Shown: piece by piece, positions 1 through 10,889 of the stretch
Numbering within the stretch: position 1 is the first letter of the stretch
Layout of the letters: each line of letters starts with the position of its first letter
Assembly: GCA_030544215.1 (NCBI GenBank)
Contig: JARZZO010000004.1
Location: 16,666,501-16,730,500 of the forward strand
Reading direction: 5' to 3'
Length of the DNA: 64,000 nucleotides
Source of the DNA: Zantedeschia hybrid cultivar
Lineage: Eukaryota > Streptophyta > Magnoliopsida > Alismatales > Araceae
Notes under the pieces: generated by a model
What the model was told of the DNA's origin: nothing
Seen by the model: only the letters and a program-made list of their open reading frames with translations
The model's database searches: none
Position numbers and translations under genes: made by a program

Positions 1-138
1 ATCAAAACCTTCTTTTGGAACTTTTAAGTCAAAAGTTTCTGGCGATCACTTCACTTAGTTTCTTTTTAATAGGGTTATTTTGCACTTAAACAACATAGAT
101 TTTTCATGATAATCACACAATCATTTTAAGCACTCACA
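1..138 (+). mobile_element. 3' end of an LTR (Tat-type), truncated by window edge
   Basis: This stretch matches the last ~140 bp of the LTRs at 4023-5345 and 17058-18379, including the terminal CACTCACA, with about a dozen differences. It is not followed by the primer-site sequence seen after 5345, so it is the end of a 3' LTR or a solo LTR of a sibling element in the same orientation lying to the left of the window. Confidence 0.8.
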
Positions 139-3116
139 CTCCCAAAATAATTTTCATTCCTTTTGGCTTAATTTTCACCGTTGAATCTAAGGCTTTCAAT
201 CTAAGTTGTCCAATTTTATATTCATAAATTACTGATGAATGCTAAAACCCTAGGGGATGAGAACAACCCTAAGAGTTAATTTGATTAATTTTTTATTTTT
301 CACTATTTTTTATGATTTTTCAAAATCAGGATTTGCATTTGCCGGATGGACGATTAAGATTGAGTTTAAAGATTGAACCACGATCGAACCGTCACAATAA
401 ATCCCTAAGCAATGTGAACAATCCTAGGGGGGGTTATTGAATATTACAATTTTTAATTTTTTTAAACACAAGGATGAGATTCAAAACAGTGCACACGCAC
501 TATAAAAACACGCCCCAAGTGCATCTAACTTAGATACACAACACCCTAAAATCTTCCATCTTGATTTCAAAAAAGAAAAATTATCAAAAAATTTAAAATA
601 TTCAAATACAACTATTTAGGTTTTTTCTCACTCCATTGGATTAAACTTCAGTGTTCGATCAAAAAACATAACCGCAACCGTCCAATCAAATACATTGTTG
701 TTTGGAGATCAAAATTAACTTTAGGAGATGTGATCAACCCTAATGGTTAATCTGATGAATTTATAATTTTTTGACTTATTTTTAGTATTATTAGATACTG
801 ATTTTTTATACGTGCCCGACCGAACAACTCCGGTTGATGTGCTCGCGGGTAAGGAGGGTTTGAGGTGGGACACATCTATTTAAAATACTAAAATACCCCC
901 CTTTAAGTTGTTTCTCATCTTTTGAGATTTAATTTTCACCGTTGGATTAAAAACTAAAATATCAGTAAAACATCAGCAAATCAACCCTAAGGGATAATTT
1001 TGGCAAACTTTTTACTTTTTACCTATTTTTCTAATATTTTTAGATGTCGGTTTTTTATACGTATCGGACCAGACAACTAGTAATGATCAACAAGATTGGA
1101 CGGTAAAAATTAAAGACCTGGGCATGAGATCAACCCAAAGCGGCCTATTTAAATATTTAGAAATTTTTGACATTTTTTTTTAAAACATGGGGAAGGTGGA
1201 TTTTCGAAGGGGGTGCATTTAAATTAGATGTGCTCTAGGGTGTGCCTGATACTTTCTACACACACATACACCTATATATATGTATATAGACACACTCCAT
1301 GTTTTAAAATAAAATCATTAATAATTTTTAAATATTCAAATACGCCCCTATTCTCATTAATCGGAGTTGTCTGATTACGTACATATAAAATATTTTTTAT
1401 TTTTTAAGATGGAGAAGAGGAAGTTTTAAGGGTCATCTAAGTTAGATGAGCCTCAAGGCTCATCATAACCAGCTACACAAGCAGACACATATATATATAG
1501 AGAGAGAGAGAGGAGTGTTACGATGCTTTTACTATAGTGCATGTGTGGTGCTGTGGTGCGTTTGTTGCAGTGCGTGCACATAACTCGTACGCACTATTTT
1601 GACCACTTTTTCGTGTTAAAAAATTAATAATCGTACCAAAATTTTAAATAGTCAACTCTCCTCGCAAAACAAATTTCATCACTTTTGACTTAATTTTCAC
1701 CATTAGATCGTGAGGCTTTCAATCTAAGCCGTCCAATTTTACATTCATCAATTACTAATGAATACTAAAATCCTAGGAGATGAGAACAACCCCAAGGGCT
1801 AATTTGATTAATTTTCTATTTTTTACTATTTTTATGATTTTTGAAAATCATAATTTGCTTTTGCCTAATGGACTGCTAAGATTAAGTAGAGATCGAACCA
1901 TAATCGAACGGTGAGACTAAAACTCCAAGGGATGGGAACAACCCTAAGGGGAGTTATTTAATATTAAAATTTTATGATTTTTTTTTATTTCTTTAAGCAT
2001 AAGGATGAGGTCAAAAACAGTGCACACACACTGTAACGAACCGCATTAACGTGCCTCGGGATGCATCTAGCTTAGAAGCACAACGCCCCTGGAATCTCCC
2101 ATTTCGATTTTAAAAAATAAAAATAAAAATAAAACCATCAAACATTTTAAAATATTCAAATACCTCCATTTAGGTTATTCTTCACCCGTTTGAATTAAAT
2201 TTTCACCATTAGATCAAAAAACTTAATCGTAGCCGTCCAATCAAATGCGTCGTTATTTGAAGATAAAAATTAAAACTTTACGAGTTGGGATCAACCTTAA
2301 TGGTTAATATGATGAATTTACTATTTTTTCACTTTTTTTTAGCATTATTAGACATTAATTTTTGATAGGCGCCCAATCGGATGACTTCGATTGATGTGCC
2401 GAGGGGTTGGGTGAGATGCATGTATTTAAAATACTCAAATACCCCTCTTTAGGTTGTTTCTCACCCCTTGAGATTTAATTTTCACCGTTGGATCAAAAAA
2501 TTTAACTGTAGCTATCCAATCAAATATGTCATTGTGTGAAGATGAAAACTAAAACATAAGTATATCAACTCTAAGGGCTAATTTGATAAAGTTGTTTATT
2601 TTTTAACTATTTTTTTAATATTTTTAGATGTTAATTTTTTATACGTATCCGATTAGACAACTAGGAATTATCACCAAGACTGGACGGTAAAAATTAAATC
2701 CCTGATGATGGGATCAACCCAAAGCGGCCAATTTAAATGTTTAAAAATTGTTGACATTGTTTGAAAAACATGGGGAGAGTGGATTTTCGAAGGGGATCGC
2801 TCAGGGCGCATTTGGTCCTTTCTACACACACAAAAACACACACACACAGATACATTCTCCATGTTTAAGAAAATAAGATCATCAATAATTTTAAAATATT
2901 AAAGTAGGCCCCATAGGGTTGTTCTCATCCCTCGGGCTTTAATTTACACTGTTTGATCATGAAAATTAATCGGAGCCATCTAATTAGGTACATGTAAAAA
3001 ATAATTTTTATTTTTTAAGATGGAGAAGAGAGAGTTTTAAGGGGGCATCTAAGTTAGACGATTCTCAGGGCTCATTATAACTAGTGATACGCACACACAC
3101 ATACACACACTCACAT

Positions 3117-3147
<31 letters not shown>

Positions 3148-3302
3148 TGCTACTATGCGTTTGCTATAGTGCGTCCGTAGTGATATGGTGCGTTTGCTAC
3201 AGTACGTGCATATAAACCGTGGCACTATTTCAACCCCTTTCTCGTGTTAAAAAAATAAAAATCATAATATTTTTTTAAATATTTAACTCTCCTCCCAAAA
3301 CT
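139..3302. repeat. Two tandem copies of a ~1.6 kb AT-rich repeat
   Basis: Copy 1 runs about 139-1667 and copy 2 about 1668-3302. Landmarks recur in the same order: TTAATTTTCACCGTTG-type blocks, a GTGCACACGCACT block (about 489 and 2020), CCCAAAGCGGCC (about 1134 and 2715), a TTTTTAAGATGGAGAAGAG block (about 1400 and 3015) and a GAGGAGTG block (about 1510 and 3144). Inside each copy a shorter module (TTAATTTTCACC..GATCAACCCTAAGG..) is itself repeated, so the array is nested. No protein-coding content is seen; the short frames here are chance. A related single fragment lies at 21765-21960. Confidence 0.75.
3117..3145. repeat. (GA)n microsatellite
   Basis: A run of about 14 GA units inside the second 1.6 kb repeat copy; the equivalent site in copy 1 (about 1499-1512) has a shorter run. 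Confidence 0.8.
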
Positions 3303-4017
3303 ATTATGCCTTAGAACTTAAACCAATTATTATTAGGTAATGGGCCATGATTATTAAGTCCACTTTACTTAATTTATGGGTAATATGTAATTAAATTTGT
3401 TAATGAGTCATTAATAATTAAAATAATAGTATGAAGAATCCACTAGAAGAGTCATTAGGCGCATTAAGTCCATTAGTTGTTGAAGAAAGAACTAACTAGT
3501 TCCAACACTTAGTCAAATTCTAGGTTCAGAGTTATGTAACAGCAATCGCGTAAATCGATGATAACTTTTCGATCGATTAACAAAACGTTACGATCTTGAT
3601 ACCGTTGGAAAGAGAAAATTAAGAGCTATAACTTTGTAGAAAAATGTATTTGCTAAATCTAACTGTAACTAGGTCGAATTAAAGAGTTTACAATTAAGGA
3701 AACAATTAAGTACGGGAATAGAGTCCTAATTGCATTAGGAAGTCATTTTTCCTTAGAGATTAAATCATGTATAGTTGGAGTCTGGCTCCAGCATGGAGAG
3801 AAAAGTTTCTTGGTTATATTGGGAAGGCAACATACTATATATGATCTCTTGAATTCTTACTAGGGCTACTAGAGCCGCACTTGAACTCCTAAGATAAGAG
3901 TATAGTGTTCTTGAGAAGAATTAGAAAAGATTTTTTATTTATTCTTTTAGGGATTGATTCTAACACATGGATAATGTTATCAGATGATTAGAGAATATAG
4001 AGCTAGAACAAGAAGAT
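3303..4017. other. AT-rich intergenic stretch, target of the Tat insertion
   Basis: No gene is seen. The sequence was contiguous with 18385 onward before the Tat element inserted at the TTCGT site (4018-4022). Blocks such as CCGTTGGAAAGAG are reminiscent of old LTR sequence, but no boundaries can be fixed. Confidence 0.5.
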
Positions 4018-4022
4018 TTCGT
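4018..4022. repeat. Target-site duplication TTCGT (left)
   Basis: Five bases immediately before the 5' LTR, identical to 18380-18384 after the 3' LTR. This fixes both ends of the Tat element. Confidence 0.95.
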
Positions 4023-4159
4023 TGTAGACACGCTAATTTTGACATCATTTCGAGTAAATTTCATATCATATAATAATGTCTTAGAATGGTATGATATTTA
4101 ATCATTGATTAATTTTTATTTATCTTTTTGAGTGTCGGGTTTAACAGACATGTTTAAGT

Positions 4160-4530
4160 TAACCAATTAAATTGATTTTAACTCAAATTTCAGTTAAAAT
4201 ATGAAGAAGCCTAAACGACGTCGACCTGTGTGGACGCCATTTAGAGTTTATTCTTATTTTAACGTTTAAATTTGAATTTTAATCAGTTGATTAATTAGCT
4301 AAAAGGCGTCTGTAAGAGTTGACGTGTTTTAGGTTTCCTAGGCTATTTCTACTTCTCTTCCGGATGTTTATCTTTATCTTAATTAGTGTAAAAGACGTCT
4401 ATACATGTAGACGCGTTTTATCTAATACAGATAAAGATAAGTTTTTCCGGATGTTTATCCTTATCTTAATTAATCTGAAAGGCGTCAGCCTATGTGGACG
4501 CGTTTTAGATAATTACAGATAAAGATGAAT
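4160..4530 (+). repeat. Four tandem hairpins with shared GCGTC/GACGC apex in U3
   Basis: Hairpin 1 spans about 4160-4303, with long AT-rich arms meeting at GACGTC (4217) and GGACGCC (4232). Hairpin 2 is about 4293-4345 (GGCGTC at 4305, GACGTG at 4321). Hairpin 3 is about 4368-4441, with ~34-bp arms and apex GACGTCTA..TAGACGCG. Hairpin 4 is about 4454-4530 (GGCGTC, then GGACGCG). Hairpins 3 and 4 form an 87-bp tandem repeat. Every apex is flanked by an A-rich left side and TTTTAG or ATTTAG on the right. The 3' LTR carries the same set 13,035 bp downstream. Confidence 0.85.
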
Positions 4531-4607
4531 TAATCTGTATTTATCTGTTGGTTAAGATGGATAAATCTTAGATTTTTCCATGTAAATTTGCGGACGCAGA
4601 AGAAGTC

Positions 4608-4615
4608 TATAAATA
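4608..4615 (+). promoter_or_regulatory. TATA box of the 5' LTR
   Basis: TATAAATA, preceded by AGAAGTC and followed ~25 bp later by a GAGA/A-run; it is conserved in the 3' LTR at 17643-17650. Confidence 0.7.
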
Positions 4616-5352
4616 CCTTGCATCTTGAAAGAGAAAAAAAAAAAAAAAGAGAAAAGAAAGAAGTTAGAATCAGAGTTAGTGATTGAAGATCGAAGCAACG
4701 ACGTCCAAACGCCGAAGCGCTGCTGTTTCTAGAAGTCAACATCCATTCTTCATCCAATTCAAGGCTTCATCTAATTCGGCATAAGTTTTTCATTTCTACA
4801 TCTTCATTCATATCTTCATTAATCTCTCATTTCTTCATCATCACTTCATGCAACACACACCACATCATTCTTTTTAAAACCTATTTGATTAAGGGGTTTC
4901 AAAAGCCATCCAACAACTAAATTTGTTGTTTAGTTGCATGTTTAAAACTATGATTAGAATGGATACTGCTTCTACTTAAATTCTCCTCATTATTTCTTCA
5001 TCTCTTTCTATATTTCTTATAAGCTGCAAAAGGAGAATCAAAGGAAGGAAATCAAGCAAATCAAAGGACTCTAGACGATCCTCAACTTCTCAACTTCAAA
5101 ACTTCAACAACAAGAACAAAGACAAGAAATGGCCCTCTTTTTTCAGCCGGCTGAAAGAGGGGGAATCAAGGACTCAAAATCTTCCGCGTTTAATCAGGTA
5201 GGCGATCAAAACTTTCTTTTGGAACTTTTAAGTCAAAAGTTTCTGGCGATCACTTCACGTAGTTTCTGTTTTTAATAGGCTTTATTTTGCATTTAAATAA
5301 CATAGATTTTTCATGTTAATCACACAGTCATTCTAAGCACTCACAGCTTTTT

Positions 5353-5370
5353 TGGCGATCACAATGGGAC
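5353..5370 (+). other. Candidate primer-binding site of the Tat element
   Basis: TGGCGATCACAATGGGAC begins 7 bases after the LTR end. It has the TGG start required to pair with a tRNA CCA end and the TGGCGA..GGGAC pattern typical of Tat-type elements. I cannot assign the tRNA from memory with certainty. Confidence 0.65.
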
Positions 5371-6371
5371 TTGGTCTCGCCATCTTTTAGTTTTTTGTTC
5401 TTGCTATCATCAATCGGGCACCCACGGTGCACCACTTGTGTCTCTCGACACGTCCTCGCCAATTGGTGAGTGTTTTAGTTTAGTTAATTTCCCTCGTGCA
5501 TCACGACACACCCCTGTGGCAAGATTTTGCCCTCCCCGTTGATTAGATAAAAAAGTTGTTTTGTGATGAAATGCTGAGTGATTGATTGATATCTTACTTG
5601 TTTAGTTAGTAAAATCATCCTGTTAAAATCTGGAACTAAAAAAAATCTGCGTGAACTGATTATTTACTGCTTTTATCCTGTTTGAGGAGGATTCAACCCA
5701 GAAATTCCTCCTGGAAAACTGTTTCTGCGACTTGAAAAGCGTCTAGGAGTACTGACGCGTTTTCAAACTGCATCAATATACCCAGACGCCTTTCAGTCTT
5801 CATTCTCTGCTGTCTGCAATATGAGTTTTTGCGAAAAATTAAGATTTTGTTTGAATAGCGTCGACTACACTCGACGCAATTCAGACAGTTTTTTAATTTT
5901 TTCCCCAGTTCACAGATTTTTGTGACTTGAGTGCTACTACCCATTATTATTAAGCATTAGAGGCCATCCAGGCCATAGGTCATACGCATTGAGGCGAATA
6001 CCCTCATTTTCTTAGGAACACACTACTTGACGTCAGCAACTCTCTCTGATTGGGTTGGTCCCTTGATCAGACTAGAGAAGTTGACGTTGAGGCCTCCATA
6101 AGTCCCCAAAATCAAGGTACTCCTCCTTGATCATCGGGCTGGTTGTACCAGTTGAAGTCCCGGTTAGATTCCATAAACGTTGTGAGAGAAAGCCATAGAG
6201 AATAACGGTGGATATTGAACTGAAACTAGGATCCTTTCCCTGAGCGAATTTGTGGTTTAATTGAATCCAAATAACTCAACAAGGAATCTTAAAATCACGT
6301 TAAGCATCCACTTGATTGATTAATCTTTGTGCAACTTGTTTGTCAAATCTTTGAAAAAAGAATCTAACATC
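5371..6371 (+). other. 5' leader of the Tat element
   Basis: About 1 kb of untranslated leader between primer site and gag. It holds two more hairpins of the LTR family: about 5721-5776 (apex GCGTC at 5740, GACGCG at 5754) and 5834-5902 (GCGTCGA..TCGACGC with ~31-bp arms), plus a half-site near 5790. No supported coding frame. Confidence 0.6.
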
Positions 6372-8921
6372 ATGCTGCTCCGATCGGGCAGGGACTTGAG
6401 TGTGGCTCCAGACGCCATGGTCAATTACGAGGGAGATGCTAATGCCCCTCGCGATTCTGATTACAACTATGAGAGCGGGAGAGATGCTGATGCCTCCCGT
6501 AATTCTGTCCCCGTTCCGGTTCGACATGATGGGAATGTCCGGACCCCTCTCTTTCATCCTCATAATCAATATTCTGATCCTCCCCCGCATGAGTATGCGA
6601 TTCCCGACCCCATTCTCGAGGGAGACATGAATCAGAATGATCCCTCATCCTCTGATCCTTCGGATCTCGTCAACGCTTTGGGAGTTCTTGCCTCTCGACT
6701 GGACCCTCAGCAGTTTGAGGCAATCCAGTCTATTCTGAAGGGGAAGGCACCCATGCAGCCTGCTGAGCCGAACCCTGTGGCTCCCCCTGTTGTCCCTCAA
6801 CAACCTCCTGTTCATCCTCCTTACATTCATCAGGCCATGGAGGGCCTCCATATTACTTCTCGGCCAGCTGGGCCACAACTTTCATCTTCTAGGCAACCGG
6901 CTAGACCACTAACGCCTGCTTATCAAAATGCCCTCAGGCATGGCGGAAGCTTTGCCGGACCTCCTCTTTACTGTCCTCCCTGTCCGACGTACTCTAGGCA
7001 ACAGGCCTATCAAGTACCTCCACCTCCTCCTCCTCCCCAGACAGATCTGACCACGCAAGCGTTGCTGGCCAAGATGGAGCGCATGGATGAACAATTCAAC
7101 AACCTCTAGAAGATGATGGGGGTTAAAGCTGCACCAGAGATCAATTTACCGAGCCTGCTAGTGTTCCACCTGCCACCCTCTGAGATGCCAGTGTACTGGA
7201 AGTACAACGGTACTGGTAACCCCTTCACACACTTGAAGGAGTTTATGTACGAATCGTCTTTCTGGCAGAACGACAAGAGGTCGTTGGCCTTTTTGTTCAG
7301 GAGATCTCTAGAGGGACCAGCCCTCGAGTGGTTCTTTTCCCTGGAACCCTCCGAAGTAGAGGACTACGGTATCGTTTCTCGCAAATTCATCCAACGATAC
7401 CAGGACAGAGTTGCACCCTCCCTGTCCATCACTGACCTCATAGCAGAAAAGATGAAACCTGATGAGGAGTTTGTCAGTTTTGCTGACAGGTGGCGAAGCT
7501 TGGCCGAGAAGGTGAAGGATCACTTGTCCGAATCTGAGCAAGTGAAGATGTTAATTTCCAATGCCACGCCCCAGTTCAAGCTAGTCCTCTCCCTGAACAA
7601 TTTGACCAACATGGCAGAGCTCTATGAAAGAGCACGGTACTGTCAAAATGCCTTCAAGGACGTTACGTTCTCTAGCGTCTTTGATCCTCACAGACCTAGC
7701 AGGCCTCCGCCTCGGAAGCCTGCAGTGCCAAATGCTCCCAGCATAGGTCCGACTACTGAGGGCACGCTCTCTCATGAGCAAGTCAGTAGCATGAACAACA
7801 ATTCGCCCCAGTTCGTAAGGAATCAGCAGCAGTACCAGAGGCCACCGCAGCCGAACCAGCAGGAGTACAGGCAACAGCAGAACCCCCATTATCAACAACA
7901 GTATCAGCGGCCCCAGCAGCCGAACCAGAACCAGCAACAGCAACAGCTACAGCAGCCGCCGCAACGGCAAGAGCAGTACCAGCAGCCCCAACAACAGCAA
8001 TATCAGCAACAACAACAGTATCAGCCGCGCGCACCGCCGGCATACCATAATGTCCCTCCTCCTGCTGACTATAATCAGCAGAGAAGACCTCCAGGCCCTA
8101 AGAGGGCAGAATATCCAGTCCTCCCAGAATCCCTGGCAGATATTTTCAGTGCCCTGATGGCAGCTAATGCCTTAGTCTTGCCAAGGGAAAAGGCAGTTTG
8201 GCCTCAGAATGCCGACATGTCCAGGTATTGCTATTTCCATAGGCAACCTGGGTATACCATTGACACCTGCTTCCAATTCAGAGATTATATTCATGATCTC
8301 AACGAGCAGGGCGGCATAGACTGGGAGGAGATGAAAAAGTATATATCAGCCCTGAAGGCGAGAAGACCACAGCAGCAGCAGCAGCAAGCAAGACCACCAG
8401 CACAAGCAGCACCACCACCAAATATGGGCATAGTGCAGAACCCACTCCCGGAGCACCAGAACCAAAACCAAGTTGCCCCTATCTTGACAAATAGCCAGTC
8501 TAAGGCTGACCGTGGGCAACAGTGGAGAATAAAGGACTCTTCCTCTCTTTATTCGACGGGTCATATTCCGAGTACCGCAGGACGACCACCACGCCGCACC
8601 CTCCACATACCCAGGCCACAACCCATTACCATTACCCCTCTACCGACACCTGCCACCAATAACCCATTACCACCACCCGCCTTCCTCAAGCCCATTACGC
8701 CCCACACTCCTACGCCTCCATCATATACCCACCGCAAACCAACTACGCGCCCCTCCTACCATCCAGACCGCTATTACGCGTACCATTTCCTACTTTACCC
8801 GCTACCACTACCGCTTACCCATCCACCATTCAACCATCCAGACCGCTACTACGCGTACCATTTCCCACTTCATCCACTCCAATCACTTACCCATCCACCA
8901 TCCAACCATCCAGGCCCTTAA
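6372..8921 (+). pseudogene. gag: gag (capsid/nucleocapsid) of the Tat element, one in-frame stop
   Basis: Gag forms the cytoplasmic particle that packages element RNA. The frame opens at ATG 6372. Codons to 7106 are rich in Pro, Asp and Ser. TAG at 7107-7109 interrupts the frame, which then continues in phase to TGA-type closure at 8921. From 7113 to ~7680 lies the retrotransposon gag domain (W-rich core around YWKYNGTGNPFTHLKEFM). A long Gln/Pro-rich stretch covers ~7800-8040. A zinc-knuckle-like motif (YCYFH..TC, 8226-8270) has Tyr at 8253, where a His is usual. The last ~80 codons are Pro/Thr-rich and overlap the protease frame. The stop could be a mutation or a readthrough site; a glutamine codon one base away is the simplest origin. 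Confidence 0.85.
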
Positions 8922-10072
8922 TCCGCACCGCGCCATCACCACCTAACCCAACGCCATCACCGACATACCAACACCACGCATCATCTACACCACCCAACTC
9001 TGCGATACTCAAGGTGTCACCCGGATCCTCCACGGTTGAGGAACATGCGCTTCGGAGTGGAAGGATTTTCAACAAAGTCTTTCCTCAGTCCACAGTTAGA
9101 GACGGCCCATCGCAGCCGACTGAGGAAGCCCATAATGAAGAGAGTACACCAGGCACTCAATATGATTTGTTGAAACATTTGGATCGAACACCGGCACAGA
9201 TCTCCATACTTGAACTGATCAAGAGATCGAAGAGTCACCAAGAAGCTTTAATGGAATATCTACAGAAGGTGATGGTCAATGAGGACGTGCCGGTAGAAAA
9301 AATTGCAGCACTATTAGTTCCTCAGGGGGACCAGCCATCCATTACATTTCACACATCGGAACTAGCACCGCCAGCAGCCAGAAGCATGGCTCTGAGCATC
9401 ACGGTCAACATTTGCAAGAAGGCCGTGGATGCATGCCTGGTTGACACAGGGGCTTCGATCAATGTCTTACCTCCGAAGACCCTGGAGCTGTGCGGTGTGT
9501 CCAAAGAAAAATGGCTACCTAGCCCCATCTCTGTGACAGCATATGACAATTCTACCCATTCCCCTCTGGGAATGGTTTATTTGAAAGTAGAGCTAGGCCC
9601 TATAAGTCATACAGAGGTTGAATTTCACATCTTAGAAATCGACCCTTCTATAAATGCCATTTTGGGTCGTCCTTATATTAAAACTCTTGAGGCGATTCCC
9701 TCCACGAATCACCAATGCCTCAAATTCCCTTTTAAAGGACGAATTATTAAAGTGACGAGCATGCCGATCCTTGCTGCTGCTCATACCTTGAATATTAAAT
9801 ATGTTGCTTTACCTGGCCGACAACCTTACCTGTCGGTATTACAGGTCTACCATCCAGTGGCTGATCCTCTGAAAGCCGCCGCTATTTCTCCTTACCCGTT
9901 AAATGTCATAAAAAGGGGGAAGTGCATGAGTACCCCAGGATGGAGAATTATGATGAAGAACGGCTATAAGCCTGGAAAAGGTCTGGGAACACAATTGCAG
10001 GGCAGGACCACTCCTGTTAAGATCACCAAGCAGCACCTGGAAGTGGTCTGGGCTACAGGCCAAGAAAATTGA
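8663..10072 (+). CDS. pro: Aspartic protease with C-terminal G-patch (Tat element)
   Basis: Retroviral-type aspartic protease that cleaves the polyprotein. This frame is -1 relative to gag and is open from 8663, right after a TAA at 8660, so it overlaps gag by about 260 bases in a Pro-rich linker. The active-site motif DTGA is at 9443-9454, preceded by a hydrophobic strand (DACLV). Near the C-terminus GYKPGKGLG (9962-9988) is a G-patch, a glycine-rich RNA-binding motif also known from some retroviral proteases. There is no convincing start codon at its head, as expected for a part of a polyprotein expressed by frameshift. It ends at TGA 10072, with the next frame overlapping. Confidence 0.8.
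   Translation, partial: PITTTRLPQAHYAPHSYASIIYPPQTNYAPLLPSRPLLRVPFPTLPATTTAYPSTIQPSRPLLRVPFPTSSTPITYPSTIQPSRPLIRTAPSPPNPTPSPTYQHHASSTPPNSAILKVSPGSSTVEEHALRSGRIFNKVFPQSTVRDGPSQPTEEAHNEESTPGTQYDLLKHLDRTPAQISILELIKRSKSHQEALMEYLQKVMVNEDVPVEKIAALLVPQGDQPSITFHTSELAPPAARSMALSITVNICKKAVDACLVDTGASINVLPPKTLELCGVSKEKWLPSPISVTAYDNSTHSPLGMVYLKVELGPISHTEVEFHILEIDPSINAILGRPYIKTLEAIPSTNHQCLKFPFKGRIIKVTSMPILAAAHTLNIKYVALPGRQPYLSVLQVYHPVADPLKAAAISPYPLNVIKRGKCMSTPGWRIMMKNGYKPGKGLGTQLQGRTTPVKITKQHLEVVWATGQEN
8759..8930 (+). repeat. ~75-bp direct repeats in the gag/pro overlap
   Basis: CCATCCAGACCGCTA occurs at about 8759 and 8836, and a related CCATCCAGGCCC at about 8906, each embedded in similar flanks. Both the gag and the protease frames stay open through the repeats. 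Confidence 0.7.
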
Positions 10073-10761
10073 AACAAGACATCGTTCAACCAGCAGAGAA
10101 TGAAGAAGGTCAGAAAATCTGGGAGACAATGTCTACACCACCCAAAGAAGGCCGAGATCTCCTAACATGGACCCTGTATACACACTTTGTGAAAGGGCCC
10201 ATAATTAGCCACGACAACACGGTGGTCATTACTTCGTGTTTTGACTTCCACGATATATATGAGAGGGACTTGGCCAGGCATTGCTCAGAACTACTTACGT
10301 ACCAATCCTTGGAGGCTCTGCGGCCTATGAAAAGGAGAAAATTCCATGATCCTGAATGCGAATGGTACAGGTGGTTCGATCTGAGAGACCTTTACATTGC
10401 AATGAACAGACTGTTCCTAGATCCTGCAAAACCCAAGTGGCCGCCGCAGATTGATGAGCTAATTGAAAGTCCTGGTGCTATCTTTGACAAGCGGATATTG
10501 CTGTATGAAGAGACCGATGAAGGGGAGCCAGATGACCCCTATGAAGCTGGCTACACTACAGATCTGCTCTGGAGGGGGACATACCCTTCCCATGTTTTCA
10601 TGCTCCATACTTTATTCCGTACATTGCTCTTGACCCCGACTTGGTCGCGGGTCATTATTGAAGATATTCCACGGGCTCCGCCCGTTATGATTACTCTGTC
10701 CCCTCGGGACCTCATTCCACAACCTCCTCTCGATCTAGAGAGGATGTATGATTTGATTTAG
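10069..10761 (+). CDS. Unrecognised frame between protease and RT (Tat element)
   Basis: About 230 codons, open from the protease stop to TAG at 10759-10761, and in the same frame again after this stop to about 10986. The composition is that of a real globular protein (many aromatics and charged residues, for example around ECEWYRWFDLRDLYIAMNRL), not low complexity. I do not recognise a domain. No ATG opens it; the frame is -1 relative to the protease. In Ogre elements an intron lies between protease and RT, so part of this stretch could instead be intronic. It may be a linker domain of the polyprotein that is peculiar to this lineage. Confidence 0.55.
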   Translation: MKQDIVQPAENEEGQKIWETMSTPPKEGRDLLTWTLYTHFVKGPIISHDNTVVITSCFDFHDIYERDLARHCSELLTYQSLEALRPMKRRKFHDPECEWYRWFDLRDLYIAMNRLFLDPAKPKWPPQIDELIESPGAIFDKRILLYEETDEGEPDDPYEAGYTTDLLWRGTYPSHVFMLHTLFRTLLLTPTWSRVIIEDIPRAPPVMITLSPRDLIPQPPLDLERMYDLI

Positions 10762-10873
10762 GACATATTGCTATATGATCCCCCTAACCCTCTAGCCCTG
10801 GTGCCACTTCCTCCGTCTAATTTTCCTTCTATTTGTATTCATTCATGTTTTATGCTTAACTCCTCCACTATCC

Positions 10874-10883
10874 AAAAAAAAAA
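10874..10883 (+). other. A10 run at the junction with the RT frame
   Basis: Ten A residues precede the point where the frame must change from the middle frame (open to 10986) to the RT frame. This is a possible slippage site for polymerase or ribosome, or the scar of a one-base indel. Confidence 0.5.
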
Positions 10884-10889
10884 GCCAAT

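Larger units (their letters stand above)
4023..5345 (+). repeat. 5' LTR of the Tat element
   Basis: Starts TGTAGACACGC and ends CACTCACA. A TATA box (TATAAATA, 4608-4615) is followed by an A-rich stretch and a likely transcription start near 4640, so U3 is about 4023-4640. U3 holds four successive hairpins, including an 87-bp tandem duplication (CCGGATG at 4360 and 4447). Near the end is a copy of GGCGATCACTTCACG that resembles the primer site just downstream. Confidence 0.95.

Noticed and set aside
7783..8043. Ala/Val-rich minus-strand frame inside gag
   Set aside because: It is the antisense of the Gln codon run of gag.
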